Of a DNA stretch of 64,000 nt, positions 56,801-64,000 are shown in pieces (position 1 is the stretch's first letter; every line of letters starts with the position of its first letter). This stretch comes from Pirellula sp. SH-Sr6A (GTDB lineage Bacteria; Planctomycetota; Planctomycetia; Pirellulales; Pirellulaceae), in the NCBI RefSeq assembly GCF_001610875.1, contig NZ_CP011272.1, positions 973,988-1,037,987 on the forward strand, given 5' to 3'. Both the position numbers and the translations under genes were made by a program. The notes under the pieces are model-generated. The model ran no database searches and was not told where the DNA came from. It saw only the letters and a program-made list of their open reading frames with translations.

Positions 56801-57125
56801 CTGCTTTCTCAAGACGCTGAACTTTACATCCTAGCGACGTCCATACTTGTTCTCTGTAGGTTTGCCCCAATTCTGCGGTGTCCCATGGGCTGATGTGCAA
56901 TCGATCAATTGATCTGATAGAATGCGGTCTAGGTTAGAGTTGATCGCTCACTCGTACCATTCGCTCATCATCTACCTGACGTTCCTAAGGGATCGAACCA
57001 TACACGAGCCTGTCGGTTCAGCGCAGGCATGAGCTAACCAGCGGAAGCATTCAACGTCTCGAGCAGCCCATGCTTTCCCCGCTCGACGTGAGTGATCCTT
57101 TTCGCTCGTCGAGATTGGCTAGTAC

Positions 57126-57497
57126 GTGAATCCATACGCTTCCCCAAAGTCCACGAGATCTCCAGTTCGCGGAGGTTCCGCTTTCAAGATCACAACGACT
57201 ACTTCACTCGTGCTATCGGCTCTGTCCGCAGGCCTCTTCTTCCTAATGGTGACGATGCTTTTTGTTTTTCCTGCTGCAAACTTCGTGCTTATGGCTTCAT
57301 TGATGATCGTCGACCGCTTCCGAGCGACATATGCTCCAAGTAATCTGACAAACAACCGCTTGACTATCACCGCCTCCTTTTCTACGGTTCTCCTGTTGCT
57401 GCTTCCATGGATGCAGTTGGTATCGGGACGTGAGCTTCCTGGTTACCGGATGTTGGCAAGACTTGCCGAGAGACCTTTGCAAATGTTACCTTGGTGA
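57126..57497 (+). CDS. Small membrane protein of the NPYASP type
   Basis: 123 residues from GTG 57126. The start VNPYASPKS is a signature of many small planctomycetal membrane proteins. Three hydrophobic helices (about 26-48, 50-66 and 84-100) follow. No catalytic motif. The gene begins just after the tail of palindrome copy D. Confidence 0.6.
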   Translation: MNPYASPKSTRSPVRGGSAFKITTTTSLVLSALSAGLFFLMVTMLFVFPAANFVLMASLMIVDRFRATYAPSNLTNNRLTITASFSTVLLLLLPWMQLVSGRELPGYRMLARLAERPLQMLPW

Positions 57498-57640
57498 GTC
57501 TAACCTGGAGCGACGATCACGGCGTTGCACCGCAAATGTATAATTTGCCTTTTTTTCAATTACGTTAACACTCGCATCTCGTTGAGCGCGGACGTTATCC
57601 GACAAACGAAGATCCAAACTCTCACATCCGGTTCGAGTAG

Positions 57641-58282
57641 ATGCGTTACGTAACATGCCCTCAATGTAATAGTCGATTTTCTTCTAGAAAGGTTAAATGC
57701 CTCTGCCCGCACTGTGACTGTGCGTTCATGCAAAACGGAGCGATGTTCGGATCGCAGGCCACACCATTAGTCCGTGATTGTGTACCCGTCGACTTCGAAT
57801 CTCTGCCAGCACATGATCAGCGGTGGGTTCACTACCTGATGACATCCATTTCGCGTCAACCTAATTGCACTACCGATTACGTCTTTATCGAAATGGGCTG
57901 GAGATACTATCTTCGCTTCATGACTTCAAATTCCTGGATTGCCGGCACTGGATCCGGACTTGATCGAGCATACCGCTTAACAGAGAATGGTGCTATTTCG
58001 CTTTCACAACGCGACAAGGATCGCTGCCCGTTCCAATCGCCACCCGGTTGCGATCCAAATCGGGTGAGGATGCCCGTTGCCTGGCACTCTCCCCAAACCC
58101 CCGTACATTCTTACATTTTTGTAGCGGTCATTTGGTATACTGATCTCCTCAAGTGCCCTATCTCGCAAAGGGGATTTGAACCCCATCATCCAACGCTCGT
58201 GCCGGGCGTAGACAATGGGTTGCAATCGAAGCCCCAGTTCTGCCGATTTGACTTGCGTCGAGTCAACTGTCGTGTTCGGTGA
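57641..58282 (+). CDS. Zinc-ribbon protein reading through a mini-intron
   Basis: 213 residues. Two CxxC pairs (VTCPQCN at 4-10 and LCPHCDC at 21-27) form an N-terminal zinc ribbon; residues 45-130 are a soluble domain of unknown kind. From about residue 140 the protein is encoded by the 110-base mini-intron (58059-58168) and its exon hairpins, in antisense to the intron. The true C terminus has therefore been replaced unless the mini-intron is the native end. Probably a damaged cassette gene. Confidence 0.45.
   Translation: MRYVTCPQCNSRFSSRKVKCLCPHCDCAFMQNGAMFGSQATPLVRDCVPVDFESLPAHDQRWVHYLMTSISRQPNCTTDYVFIEMGWRYYLRFMTSNSWIAGTGSGLDRAYRLTENGAISLSQRDKDRCPFQSPPGCDPNRVRMPVAWHSPQTPVHSYIFVAVIWYTDLLKCPISQRGFEPHHPTLVPGVDNGLQSKPQFCRFDLRRVNCRVR
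58059..58168 (-). mobile_element. Miniature group II intron derivative 1
   Basis: 110 bases on the minus strand. The first ~65 match the 5' end of the full intron (TTGCGAGATAGG ... ACCAAATGACC); the last ~45 match the 3' strand of domain V and domain VI (to ACCCGAT). Everything between, including the RT gene, is missing. Followed on the + strand by the same hairpin exon as the full intron. Confidence 0.8.
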
Positions 58283-58316
58283 TGCAGGTATTTGAAAACA
58301 ACAGTCAGCAAATGTG

Positions 58317-58679
58317 ATGCCAGAATTGCCTATACTCATACTATTGCTAACGGTTGCACTCGTAGTGATGTGGATAGTGGGCGAGGCATCGAACAAGCCA
58401 TGGCTTCGCAGGGTAGCTGCTCCTCTGCTTTTCATTATGGTGGCAGGTATCTCTGCTGCAGCAACTGGAATTAGCACTTCGTTTGACAGCTCGATCCGAT
58501 ACTCCGGAGCAGTGAAGCGTTTCGTCTCTGCCGTGATCCGTACCGCGGAACGCGATGGCGATGCGGCAGCGATCGATCAGCTTCGGAAATTCGATTCTGT
58601 CAGTATTGAGACCTACGAAGGCGGCGCATTGCTAAGATGGTTGGCAGAACCCGTAGAACTTGAAACCAGCAACCCGTAA
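58317..58679 (+). CDS. Small membrane protein
   Basis: 120 residues from ATG 58317 (GTG 58314 is adjacent). Two hydrophobic helices at about 4-22 and 34-54, then a soluble tail of 65 residues with 'AVKRFVSAVIRTAERDGDAAAIDQL', helical. No family recognised. It lies between mini-intron 1 and the IS3-type element. Confidence 0.5.
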   Translation: MPELPILILLLTVALVVMWIVGEASNKPWLRRVAAPLLFIMVAGISAAATGISTSFDSSIRYSGAVKRFVSAVIRTAERDGDAAAIDQLRKFDSVSIETYEGGALLRWLAEPVELETSNP

Positions 58680-58807
58680 AATTCAGAAAATAGAGTCATG
58701 CACACTGAGCACTCGAAAACGCGGTCTGGCAGTGGTTGCCTTTCATCTCGAGCCCGGTGATGGTGGAGTGCCCCAGTTTTCTGTACCAGGAGTTATGAAA
58801 GGTTTGG

Positions 58808-59683
58808 TTAGGTAGTTGGTAATGGCGTAGCCATCTCGTTGTGGTGGTTCGCTGGAGCGAGCGCAGCGAGCGAAGGCGAAGCTCCACAACGACGCGCGAA
58901 CTCCGAGGGGGTTAAGTAGCCCAGCGAACTGTGCGGACGCTTCTCGTTGAAGTCGTTTTGCCAAGCCCTCGCCTTGAGTCGTGCATCTTGTTCGCTCAAC
59001 AGTTCGGTCTGGCTCAGGTATTCATCTCGTAGTTTGCTGTTGAAGCTCTCGCAGACTCCGTTTTGCCAAGGTGAACCAGGCTCGATGTACAGCACCTCGA
59101 TCCCCAGCGACGACAACCAACGCTTGATCGCCGCTGATATGAACTCTGGGCCGTTATCACTTCGAATCCGCTTAGGTACTCCATGCATGGCGAATAGCTC
59201 CGCCAACGTGTCAATTGCATCCTCACTGGTAATGCTCCGGCTTGCCTTGATGCTCAGGCACACCCGAGTGTATTCGTCAACGATGTTCAAGAAGCGAATC
59301 GTCTTGCCACCAACCGTCGAGGCTTGAACGAAGTCCCAGCTCCAAATGTCGTTCTTACAGCCCGCAGGCTGCAAGTGACAAGCGTTTGCCTTTTCCCCAG
59401 TGGCTCGCTTTAGTCTGCTTTTTCTTGGTACTTTCAAGCCTGCTGCTTTCCAAAGGCGATAGACTCGCTTCACATTGATCAGTTCACCACTGCGACGCAA
59501 CAACTGTGTGATACGACGGTAACCCCAGCGTGGTCGCTCACGGACATAATCCAATATCTTCTTCGTCAGCCGCGCATCATCATCCTTGGGCTGCCCCACA
59601 AATCGCTGCGTCGATCGCGGTTGATCGAGCACTCGACAGGCACGACGTTCCGATACAGAGAACTTCGCTTGGAGCTGTTCCAC
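58808..59683 (-). CDS. IS3 transposase, DDE integrase part (OrfB)
   Basis: 291 residues from GTG 59683. Catalytic residues: Asp in WSWDFV, Asp in RSDNGPEF, Glu in PWQNGVCESF; HTH_21 region 'RRITQLLRRSGELINVKRVYRLW' before them. It is normally made as a fusion with OrfA by -1 frameshifting at 59713-59719; the frame is open back to that point. Confidence 0.93.
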   Translation of the reverse strand: MEQLQAKFSVSERRACRVLDQPRSTQRFVGQPKDDDARLTKKILDYVRERPRWGYRRITQLLRRSGELINVKRVYRLWKAAGLKVPRKSRLKRATGEKANACHLQPAGCKNDIWSWDFVQASTVGGKTIRFLNIVDEYTRVCLSIKASRSITSEDAIDTLAELFAMHGVPKRIRSDNGPEFISAAIKRWLSSLGIEVLYIEPGSPWQNGVCESFNSKLRDEYLSQTELLSEQDARLKARAWQNDFNEKRPHSSLGYLTPSEFARRCGASPSLAALAPANHHNEMATPLPTT

Positions 59684-59709
59684 GGCGGCTCGTCGTGACT
59701 CGGGGCTGG

Positions 59710-59991
59710 TCAGTTTCCCCTAGTGATCTCCTTCAGCATTTGGATGTCCAGTGCTTGCTCGGCAACCAACTTCTTCAGTCGTTGGTTTTCATCCTCAAGT
59801 TGCTTCAGCCGCTTGGCTTCCTCGCTCTTCATGCCCCCGTATTGGGATCTCCAACGCGACAAGGTCGGTTCGCTGATCTCGAGGGCCTGTAGTACCTCGC
59901 CGACACTCTTGCCCGCAGCGAGCATTGCATCAGAGTCTCGTAGTTTCTTCACAATCTGGTCGGCCGAATGCCGATTTCGCTTTCTCGTCAT
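59710..59991 (-). CDS. IS3 transposase HTH part (OrfA)
   Basis: 93 residues: HTH_Tnp_1 'IVKKLRDSDAMLAAGKSVGEVLQALEISEPTLSRW' followed by a leucine-zipper-like coiled coil (KRLKQLEDENQRLKKLVAEQALDIQML). AGGAGGAC precedes ATG 59991. Its TGA follows directly after the slippery heptamer. Confidence 0.93.
   Translation of the reverse strand: MTRKRNRHSADQIVKKLRDSDAMLAAGKSVGEVLQALEISEPTLSRWRSQYGGMKSEEAKRLKQLEDENQRLKKLVAEQALDIQMLKEITRGN
59713..59719 (-). other. Programmed -1 frameshift heptamer
   Basis: G GGA AAC in the OrfA frame, immediately followed by its TGA stop. Slipping back one base reads GGG AAA CTG and enters OrfB. This is an X XXY YYZ heptamer; many IS3 relatives use A-rich ones instead. 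Confidence 0.7.
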
Positions 59992-60103
59992 CAAAGTCCT
60001 CCTGCCGTTTGCGGCGATAGACTTTCATAACTCATGGATCAACTTTTGGGGAGCACTCCAATGGCAGTCGTTACCTTTACGAATCAATGCCCAATCTCAT
60101 TCC

Positions 60104-60400
60104 ATGCCGATCGTAGACGCGAACCCCTTACCTGCGGAAGTGAATCGACACGTTTGGCTGTGGACGAAACGTATGGCAATTGTTTTCGCAATCGTTCTTG
60201 TTGTGTTTCAGTTTTCAATTGGACTTTACGCGGAACTAACTCAACCGCCTCCAACTCCGGAATTCGCTAGCTTTGGGTCTGCTGTCATGCTCGGATCAAT
60301 TCTGACTGGTGCTGTTTTTGTGATCGTAGGAGCCGCATTCGGTTGCTTGATTGACTTTGCGATTCTGATGGCCAGGAAAACCAAAACCGTAAACTATTAG
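60104..60400 (+). CDS. Small two-helix membrane protein
   Basis: 98 residues: a 22-residue cytoplasmic start, then helices at about 24-44 and 66-88 and a short basic tail. The IS3 element lies just upstream, 43 bases before the start, so the original promoter may have been separated. No family recognised. Its stop is 19 bases before mini-intron 2. Confidence 0.5.
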   Translation: MPIVDANPLPAEVNRHVWLWTKRMAIVFAIVLVVFQFSIGLYAELTQPPPTPEFASFGSAVMLGSILTGAVFVIVGAAFGCLIDFAILMARKTKTVNY

Positions 60401-60419
60401 CATACGAGGAAAGCATGTA

Positions 60420-60529
60420 GTCGGGTAAGAATGCCCAATGCCGGGCACCCTCCCCACACTATCGCACATGCTTGCACTTTCGTAGTGGTCATTTGGTATA
60501 CTAATCTTCCCAAGTCTCCTATCTCGCAA
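60420..60529 (-). mobile_element. Miniature group II intron derivative 2
   Basis: 110 bases, colinear with derivative 1 with about 10 differences; 5' end TTGCGAG, 3' end ACCCGAC. Followed by the hairpin exon, here slightly decayed (AGGGGCTTGTACCC). Confidence 0.8.
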
Positions 60530-60698
60530 AGGGGCTTGTACCCACAAACCAACGCCCGTGCCGGGCGTACCAATTGAATTGCAGCCAAGTGCTCGCTCGG
60601 CCGCTTTGACTCGCGTTGACGCAGCTACTCGCAATCGCTGAATTCTGCCTTTCACCAATCGTGGCACTAGGCAACTAACATGGCTTATCGGACAACAG

Positions 60699-61154
60699 TT
60701 GCTCGAGGCCTCCAAGCGGGTTGACGACTGGATGATTCGATTTGAAGGCGACACTTCACTGATCATCGAGTGTCTTTGGCGCCTTGTAGACTCTGTGCAA
60801 ATAATTGTCGCTAGCATCGATGAAGGACAAAGATCGACCATTTGGGTAAATCGCAACGGAAACGACGAGGTAGCAGTTGTTTTCCGGGATGCGGGCCAAG
60901 AGTTGAGTCGCTGCCTTTATAATGCGAGGATACACTCAGCCACGGTTCGGCCGATTACCAATGATGTTCAATTTGACTTCGACAATGGCATGTCGCTGCA
61001 ACTCATTTCTGGACGTTCCTCGTCCGGTGGATGGTGTATGCAATCACCGAACATAAACCTAGTGGCCATTGGTAGCCAGCTGGCACTCCATGCGAAACAG
61101 ACCGGACTCGTCAATGATGAACAAAGGGTTGGTCCCAAGTCGCCGAACGGCTGA
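60699..61154 (+). CDS. Small hypothetical protein
   Basis: 151 residues read from TTG 60699; the frame is open further upstream, so the start is uncertain. Soluble, with a beta-rich centre ('DVQFDFDNGMSLQLISG'), no recognised motif. It lies 169 bases after mini-intron 2 and 66 bases before the next gene. Confidence 0.45.
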   Translation: MLEASKRVDDWMIRFEGDTSLIIECLWRLVDSVQIIVASIDEGQRSTIWVNRNGNDEVAVVFRDAGQELSRCLYNARIHSATVRPITNDVQFDFDNGMSLQLISGRSSSGGWCMQSPNINLVAIGSQLALHAKQTGLVNDEQRVGPKSPNG

Positions 61155-61220
61155 TTTGTCAATAGATGATCCTGCGCGGCGACCGCGTGATCTTATTCGT
61201 TATGTCATGAGAGGAAGCTA

Positions 61221-61829
61221 ATGCCGGGCGTGTGGCTGGGCGAAAACACTGTACCTGAGTTGACCGAACTGAGTGACGATTTGATTCGCTTCGGACACGA
61301 CACTACCCGAAGTCTTTGGCCAGGTTTACTGGTGGTTGCGGGGTTCGGCATTCCCTGCATCATGATGTGTACAGTGTTGGCCTTGTACGGAGAGGGGCCT
61401 GTCAATCCTGTATTCATGAAACTCGTTCTGTTTGCGTTTACCGTGACGGTCATCAGCGTAGTCTCATATGCGTGTTGGTGTGTCGATGCGACCGTCATCA
61501 ACACTCGGACGCGTACCGTAACTCGCGAATACTATTTTATCGGGAAGAAATTCTGGTACCAAACGATTGTGATTTGCGATGACGATTTTCTTGCTGTTAC
61601 TACAACAGAGGATGAGCATGGAACCGGCTGCTTTCACCGCATCTACCTTTGCCGAACAAAACCGCTTTTCCTTTTCTCGGCCATTCACTTTCCATCGACG
61701 AAACCATGTGACAACCTCTTACGCGTCATGGATGAATTGGCTTTTCGATTGCGAATCGAGAATAGGGGATACATCGGGTGGCGTGGATTTCTCAACGCTT
61801 GGACTAGATACCTAATTCGCAAGACGTAA
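61221..61829 (+). CDS. Membrane protein with two helices and beta-rich tail
   Basis: 202 residues. GAGAGGAAG precedes ATG 61221. Two helices at about 35-58 and 70-90, then about 110 soluble residues beginning 'VINTRTRTVTREYYFIGKKFWYQ', reminiscent of PH-like domains attached to paired helices. Its TAA is completed by the first bases of mini-intron 3 (61829), so gene and element abut exactly. Confidence 0.55.
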   Translation: MPGVWLGENTVPELTELSDDLIRFGHDTTRSLWPGLLVVAGFGIPCIMMCTVLALYGEGPVNPVFMKLVLFAFTVTVISVVSYACWCVDATVINTRTRTVTREYYFIGKKFWYQTIVICDDDFLAVTTTEDEHGTGCFHRIYLCRTKPLFLFSAIHFPSTKPCDNLLRVMDELAFRLRIENRGYIGWRGFLNAWTRYLIRKT

Positions 61830-61939
61830 TCGGGTAAGGATGCCCGTTGCCTGACACCCACCCCACACCACCGAACATGCTTGCACTTTCGTAGTGGTCA
61901 TTTGGTATACTGATCTCCTCAAGTCTCCTATTCTCGCAC
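61829..61939 (-). mobile_element. Miniature group II intron derivative 3
   Basis: 111 bases with the same deletion as derivatives 1 and 2. The 5' end is GTGCGAG, as in the full intron. The deletion joins intron 5' sequence (ACGAAAGTGCAAGCA) to the 3' strand of domain V (CGGTGGTGTGGG). Confidence 0.8.
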
Positions 61940-62097
61940 AGGAGACTTGAACCCCATTGACCAACGCCCGTGCCGGGCATAAACAATGGGTTGACCCGAA
62001 GCCGACGGCGCGGTCAAAATGATTTGAAAACAAGATTCGTCGGCGCGGTTAATCGGGTTGTTCGTCGTCCAAGCCCCAAAACAGACAAGAGACACAC

Positions 62098-62511
62098 ATG
62101 AACACTCCCCCTGTCATCAAGTTCGACGGCAAGAGCCTGATATTTGGCGCCCTGTTCGCTTCAGCATTCATTGTTGTTCTCGGTGCGGACAAATCGGACA
62201 TCTCAAAAGTAGATGCGTTGCATCAACGGTTCCTAGTCTTGGAGTCGAATCCGGTTCGAGACGCCGCTAACGGCTATCAATCGCATTTGCTCAAAGTCTG
62301 CCCCTTTTACGGCAAGATCGACCAAGAAAGCTTGAAATTCAGGCTCGTGAGTGAAACGCAAGAGATAAACATGATCGTGGTCGTGTCAGAGGGACACAAG
62401 ATCGCGCGCGGCGACATAGTCGGCTTCGAGTCGTTGCAGCACCAGCGTCTCACTCCTGGATCAAACGTCGTAAGGCATTTGCCATCCGGTGGTCAGGAAC
62501 TTGTCCCGTAA
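62098..62511 (+). CDS. Small exported or anchored protein
   Basis: 137 residues from ATG 62098. One hydrophobic segment at about 14-30 (LIFGALFASAFIVVLG) that may be an anchor or signal; the rest is soluble, with 'CPFYGKIDQESLKFRLVSETQEINMIVVVSEGHKI'. No family recognised. It lies 43 bases before a decayed intron end. Confidence 0.5.
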   Translation: MNTPPVIKFDGKSLIFGALFASAFIVVLGADKSDISKVDALHQRFLVLESNPVRDAANGYQSHLLKVCPFYGKIDQESLKFRLVSETQEINMIVVVSEGHKIARGDIVGFESLQHQRLTPGSNVVRHLPSGGQELVP

Positions 62512-62553
62512 AGTGTGATTGATTGTGTTCGGAAGTACAACGAGAACCGACGA

Positions 62554-62640
62554 ATCGGGTAAGGATGCCGGTTGCCGGGCACACAACACCATCTTCAAAT
62601 CACCTATGTGCTTGTCCGCATACTGCGGCTAAGCGAAGCA
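62554..62640 (-). repeat. Decayed group II intron 3' end, copy 2
   Basis: Domain VI intact (ATCGGGTAAGGATGCC); domain V interrupted by about 30 bases. It opens the second copy of the module that begins at 55773; the 200 bases after it (62640-62832) match 55850-56049 closely. Confidence 0.7.
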
Positions 62641-62832
62641 CTTTTGCAAGTCTTAACGTTGCATGTCTCCACACTTGAGACAATGGATTGATCCTGCTGG
62701 CCTTCTGAAAAGCCTCCTTTGCTGAATGGAGACCGCGAGGTTCGAAGCGTGCTATTGACCGACAGGGGTGGATTCCCAGGATAGACTGGCTGGCTCACCA
62801 AGTTACCGTGGAACCCCCAGAGTACCCTCGAC

Positions 62833-63153
62833 GTGTCCAAAGCCGAGATCTATCTCAAAGAACTCTCCGACCAGTTCAAGCGAACGCAAAAGGCCCTGCA
62901 AGCATGGAGCCAGGCCGATACCCCCAACATTGCTTTCGACGGTGGAGTCGTGAAGGGAATCAGCGAATCTCTCCGTCTCGAGTGGCAGCGATTGATTGAC
63001 GCATCGGCTGACGATGGACGCGAGGTCGAAGACAAAGCCAAGCGCGTTGAGATGGCTCTCGACGACTTCGCACTGAAGTTTGCCCGGAGGATGCGAGCCG
63101 CAGCGGTTCAAGCCGATAGCCCTCGTGGAAGCTTCGCGATGCGCGAAGCATAG
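62833..63153 (+). pseudogene. Shortened copy of the duplicated-module gene
   Basis: The first 99 codons match the gene at 56050 at about 95 percent; the frame then meets a stop (TAG 63151-63153). The missing 333 bases lie, in the full copy, between two GCATGGGAGC direct repeats (56365-56374 and 56698-56707); here a single GCATAGGAGC (63148-63157) remains. A deletion by recombination between these repeats explains the truncation. Confidence 0.75.
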
Positions 63154-63158
63154 GAGCA

Positions 63159-63250
63159 GAACACTAATCGTCACTAATCACCACTAATAAGGAAGAGCAA
63201 CAAGATGGTCGCGGCTTTTGATTAGTGCGAATGAGTGGAGATTAGTGTTC
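63159..63250. repeat. 92-base palindromic element, copy E
   Basis: Same bounds and length as copies A-D. The following tail is cut at about 63350 by the IS3 remnant. Confidence 0.9.
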
Positions 63251-63350
63251 CTGCTTTCTCAAGACGCTGAACTTTACACTCTACCAATGGCCCTGTTTGT
63301 TCTCTGTACGCTTGACTCAATTCTGCGGTTTCCCTTGGATTGAGGTGCAA

Positions 63351-63590
63351 TCGAGATGCTCCGCAAAAGTTGATCCAGGAGTTATGAAAGTCTAACGCCG
63401 TAAACGGCAGGAGGACTTTGATGACGAGAAAGCGAAATCGGCATTCGTCCCATCAGATTATGAAGAAACTACGAGTCGCCGATGCAATGCTCGCTACGGG
63501 CCAGAATGTCGGCGACATACGGCAGGCCCTAGAGATCAGTGAACCGACCTTCTCGCTTTGGAGAACCCATGACGGTGGCATTCGGTGCAA
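63351..63590 (+). mobile_element. IS3-type remnant (TIR and start of OrfA)
   Basis: The left TIR (AAAAGTTGATCCAGGAG), the leader and the first 60 codons of an OrfA are about 80 percent identical to those of the IS3 element at 58764-60060 but in the opposite orientation. After about 63590 the match ends. Non-functional. Confidence 0.8.
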
Positions 63591-63662
63591 TGCCGATAAG
63601 CTTCGATCTCGGTTTTATACTATCTACTTTCTCCCCACTACTCTCTATTCGCCTAAGGCGAA

Positions 63663-63736
63663 TCGGGGCGACAAGATTCGAACTTGCGACCTCTGCGTCC
63701 CGAACGCAGCGCTCTACCAGGCTGAGCCACGCCCCG
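63663..63736 (-). tRNA. tRNA-Pro(CGG)
   Basis: 74 bases fold as a cloverleaf: acceptor CGGGGCG/CGCCCCG with discriminator A, D arm with AGCCTGGTAGA, anticodon stem CTGCG/CGCAG with loop TTCGGGA (anticodon CGG at 63700-63702), T arm GTTCGAATC. No encoded CCA. It lies at the right edge of the island, next to a recombinase-like gene. Confidence 0.95.
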
Positions 63737-63893
63737 TGTCCTGTAATTCTTCGGGTTTTCTCGCATCTGCACAAGACCACTCCACGCAGGTGGCACCAAA
63801 AACGGCACCAAATCTATTTTCCGAGTGACCGAACGTGTCACGGATCGCAATACATTCTGAGGGAAATCCCCCGATCCCCCTGGAGTGTGCAAC

Positions 63894-64000
63894 ATGCGGA
63901 AGCCCTTTTTCCGAAAGGCTAGAAATTGCTGGTTCGTAAAAGACGACTTGGGCCGGTTCATTCGGCTGGATCCCGATGAGACCAAAGCCCACACGCTTTG
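63894..64000 (+). CDS. Tyrosine recombinase (integrase), N-terminal fragment
   Basis: First 35 residues before the window edge: MRKPFFRKARNCWFVKDDL and onward. This opening, with Arg-Lys-Pro and a Trp-Phe/Tyr-Val pair, is typical of a large group of planctomycetal tyrosine-type recombinases. GGAG lies about ten bases upstream of the ATG. The catalytic domain is outside the window, so the call rests on the N terminus and on its place 157 bases from a tRNA gene. Confidence 0.5.
   Translation, partial: MRKPFFRKARNCWFVKDDLGRFIRLDPDETKAHTL

Larger units (their letters stand above)
58764..60060 (-). mobile_element. IS3-family insertion sequence
   Basis: 1,297 bases with imperfect terminal inverted repeats of about 38 bases (TGGAGTG...CCCCA...GAGTTATGAAAG at both ends) and a four-base target duplication ATGG (58760-58763 and 60061-60064). 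Two overlapping frames encode the HTH protein and the DDE transposase. Everything needed for transposition appears intact, so it may be recent. Confidence 0.9.

Noticed and set aside
53072-62060. Integron attC sites after each small gene
   Set aside because: The repeated exon has hairpins, but I could not find matching R'' and R' boxes (RYYYAAC / GTTRRRY) in a consistent place, and no integron integrase is in the window.

Overview
The window reads as the chromosome of a planctomycete, most likely a member of the Pirellulales. The marks are a PVC-type haem-binding dehydrogenase with a C-terminal CxxCH, an adjacent DUF1552 / DUF1592-type pair, a long secretin-like secreted protein, the N-terminal 'NPYASP' signature of a small membrane protein, and many exported proteins without close family names. 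Gene density is high up to about 45 kb and gene order is broken into short operons on both strands.

1-45 kb is ordinary chromosome. Left to right: a truncated secreted protein, an SDR oxidoreductase and a two-gene envelope operon (anti-sigma-like membrane protein plus secretin-like protein); argB-argF; pyrC; a TPR membrane protein; the PVC-type cytochrome dehydrogenase; a BamA machine split into a POTRA protein and a barrel protein; scpA; fliG; queD; dnaB; a cysteine desulfurase; an alpha/beta hydrolase; rpmA-obg-coaX-yheT, with 4-base ATGA overlaps joining the last three; a family 2 glycosyltransferase; an ACT-domain protein; a MoxR ATPase; a HTH regulator with its own palindrome; dnaE2; the DUF1552/DUF1592 pair; an unusual sigma factor with a long HTH-bearing N-terminal extension; and a secreted M43-like metalloprotease. 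At 11.58-11.70 kb, between two convergent genes, lies what looks like a free-standing small RNA: two long hairpins whose different stems present the same ten-base loop, the second acting as terminator.

45-63.6 kb is an accessory island. It is made of small genes, nearly all on the + strand and mostly unrecognised (one is an Imm63-type immunity protein; others are small membrane, zinc-ribbon or leucine-rich-repeat proteins), separated by repeats. The repeats are: a complete group II intron with its reverse transcriptase; three 110-111 base miniature derivatives keeping only the two ends of that intron, each lying on or just after the stop of a small gene; decayed intron 3' ends; five copies of a 92-base palindromic element, two within a 504-base tandem duplication; an IS110/IS1111-type element with a long non-coding end; and a complete IS3-type element with TIRs, a 4-base target duplication and a -1 frameshift heptamer, plus a remnant of a relative. 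The island runs up to a tRNA-Pro(CGG) gene, beyond which a tyrosine-recombinase-like gene begins at the right edge.

The most unusual content is the small-gene array punctuated by miniature group II intron ends, and the twin-loop RNA. Coordinates come from reading the sequence by eye; family names come from motif recognition, not database searches.
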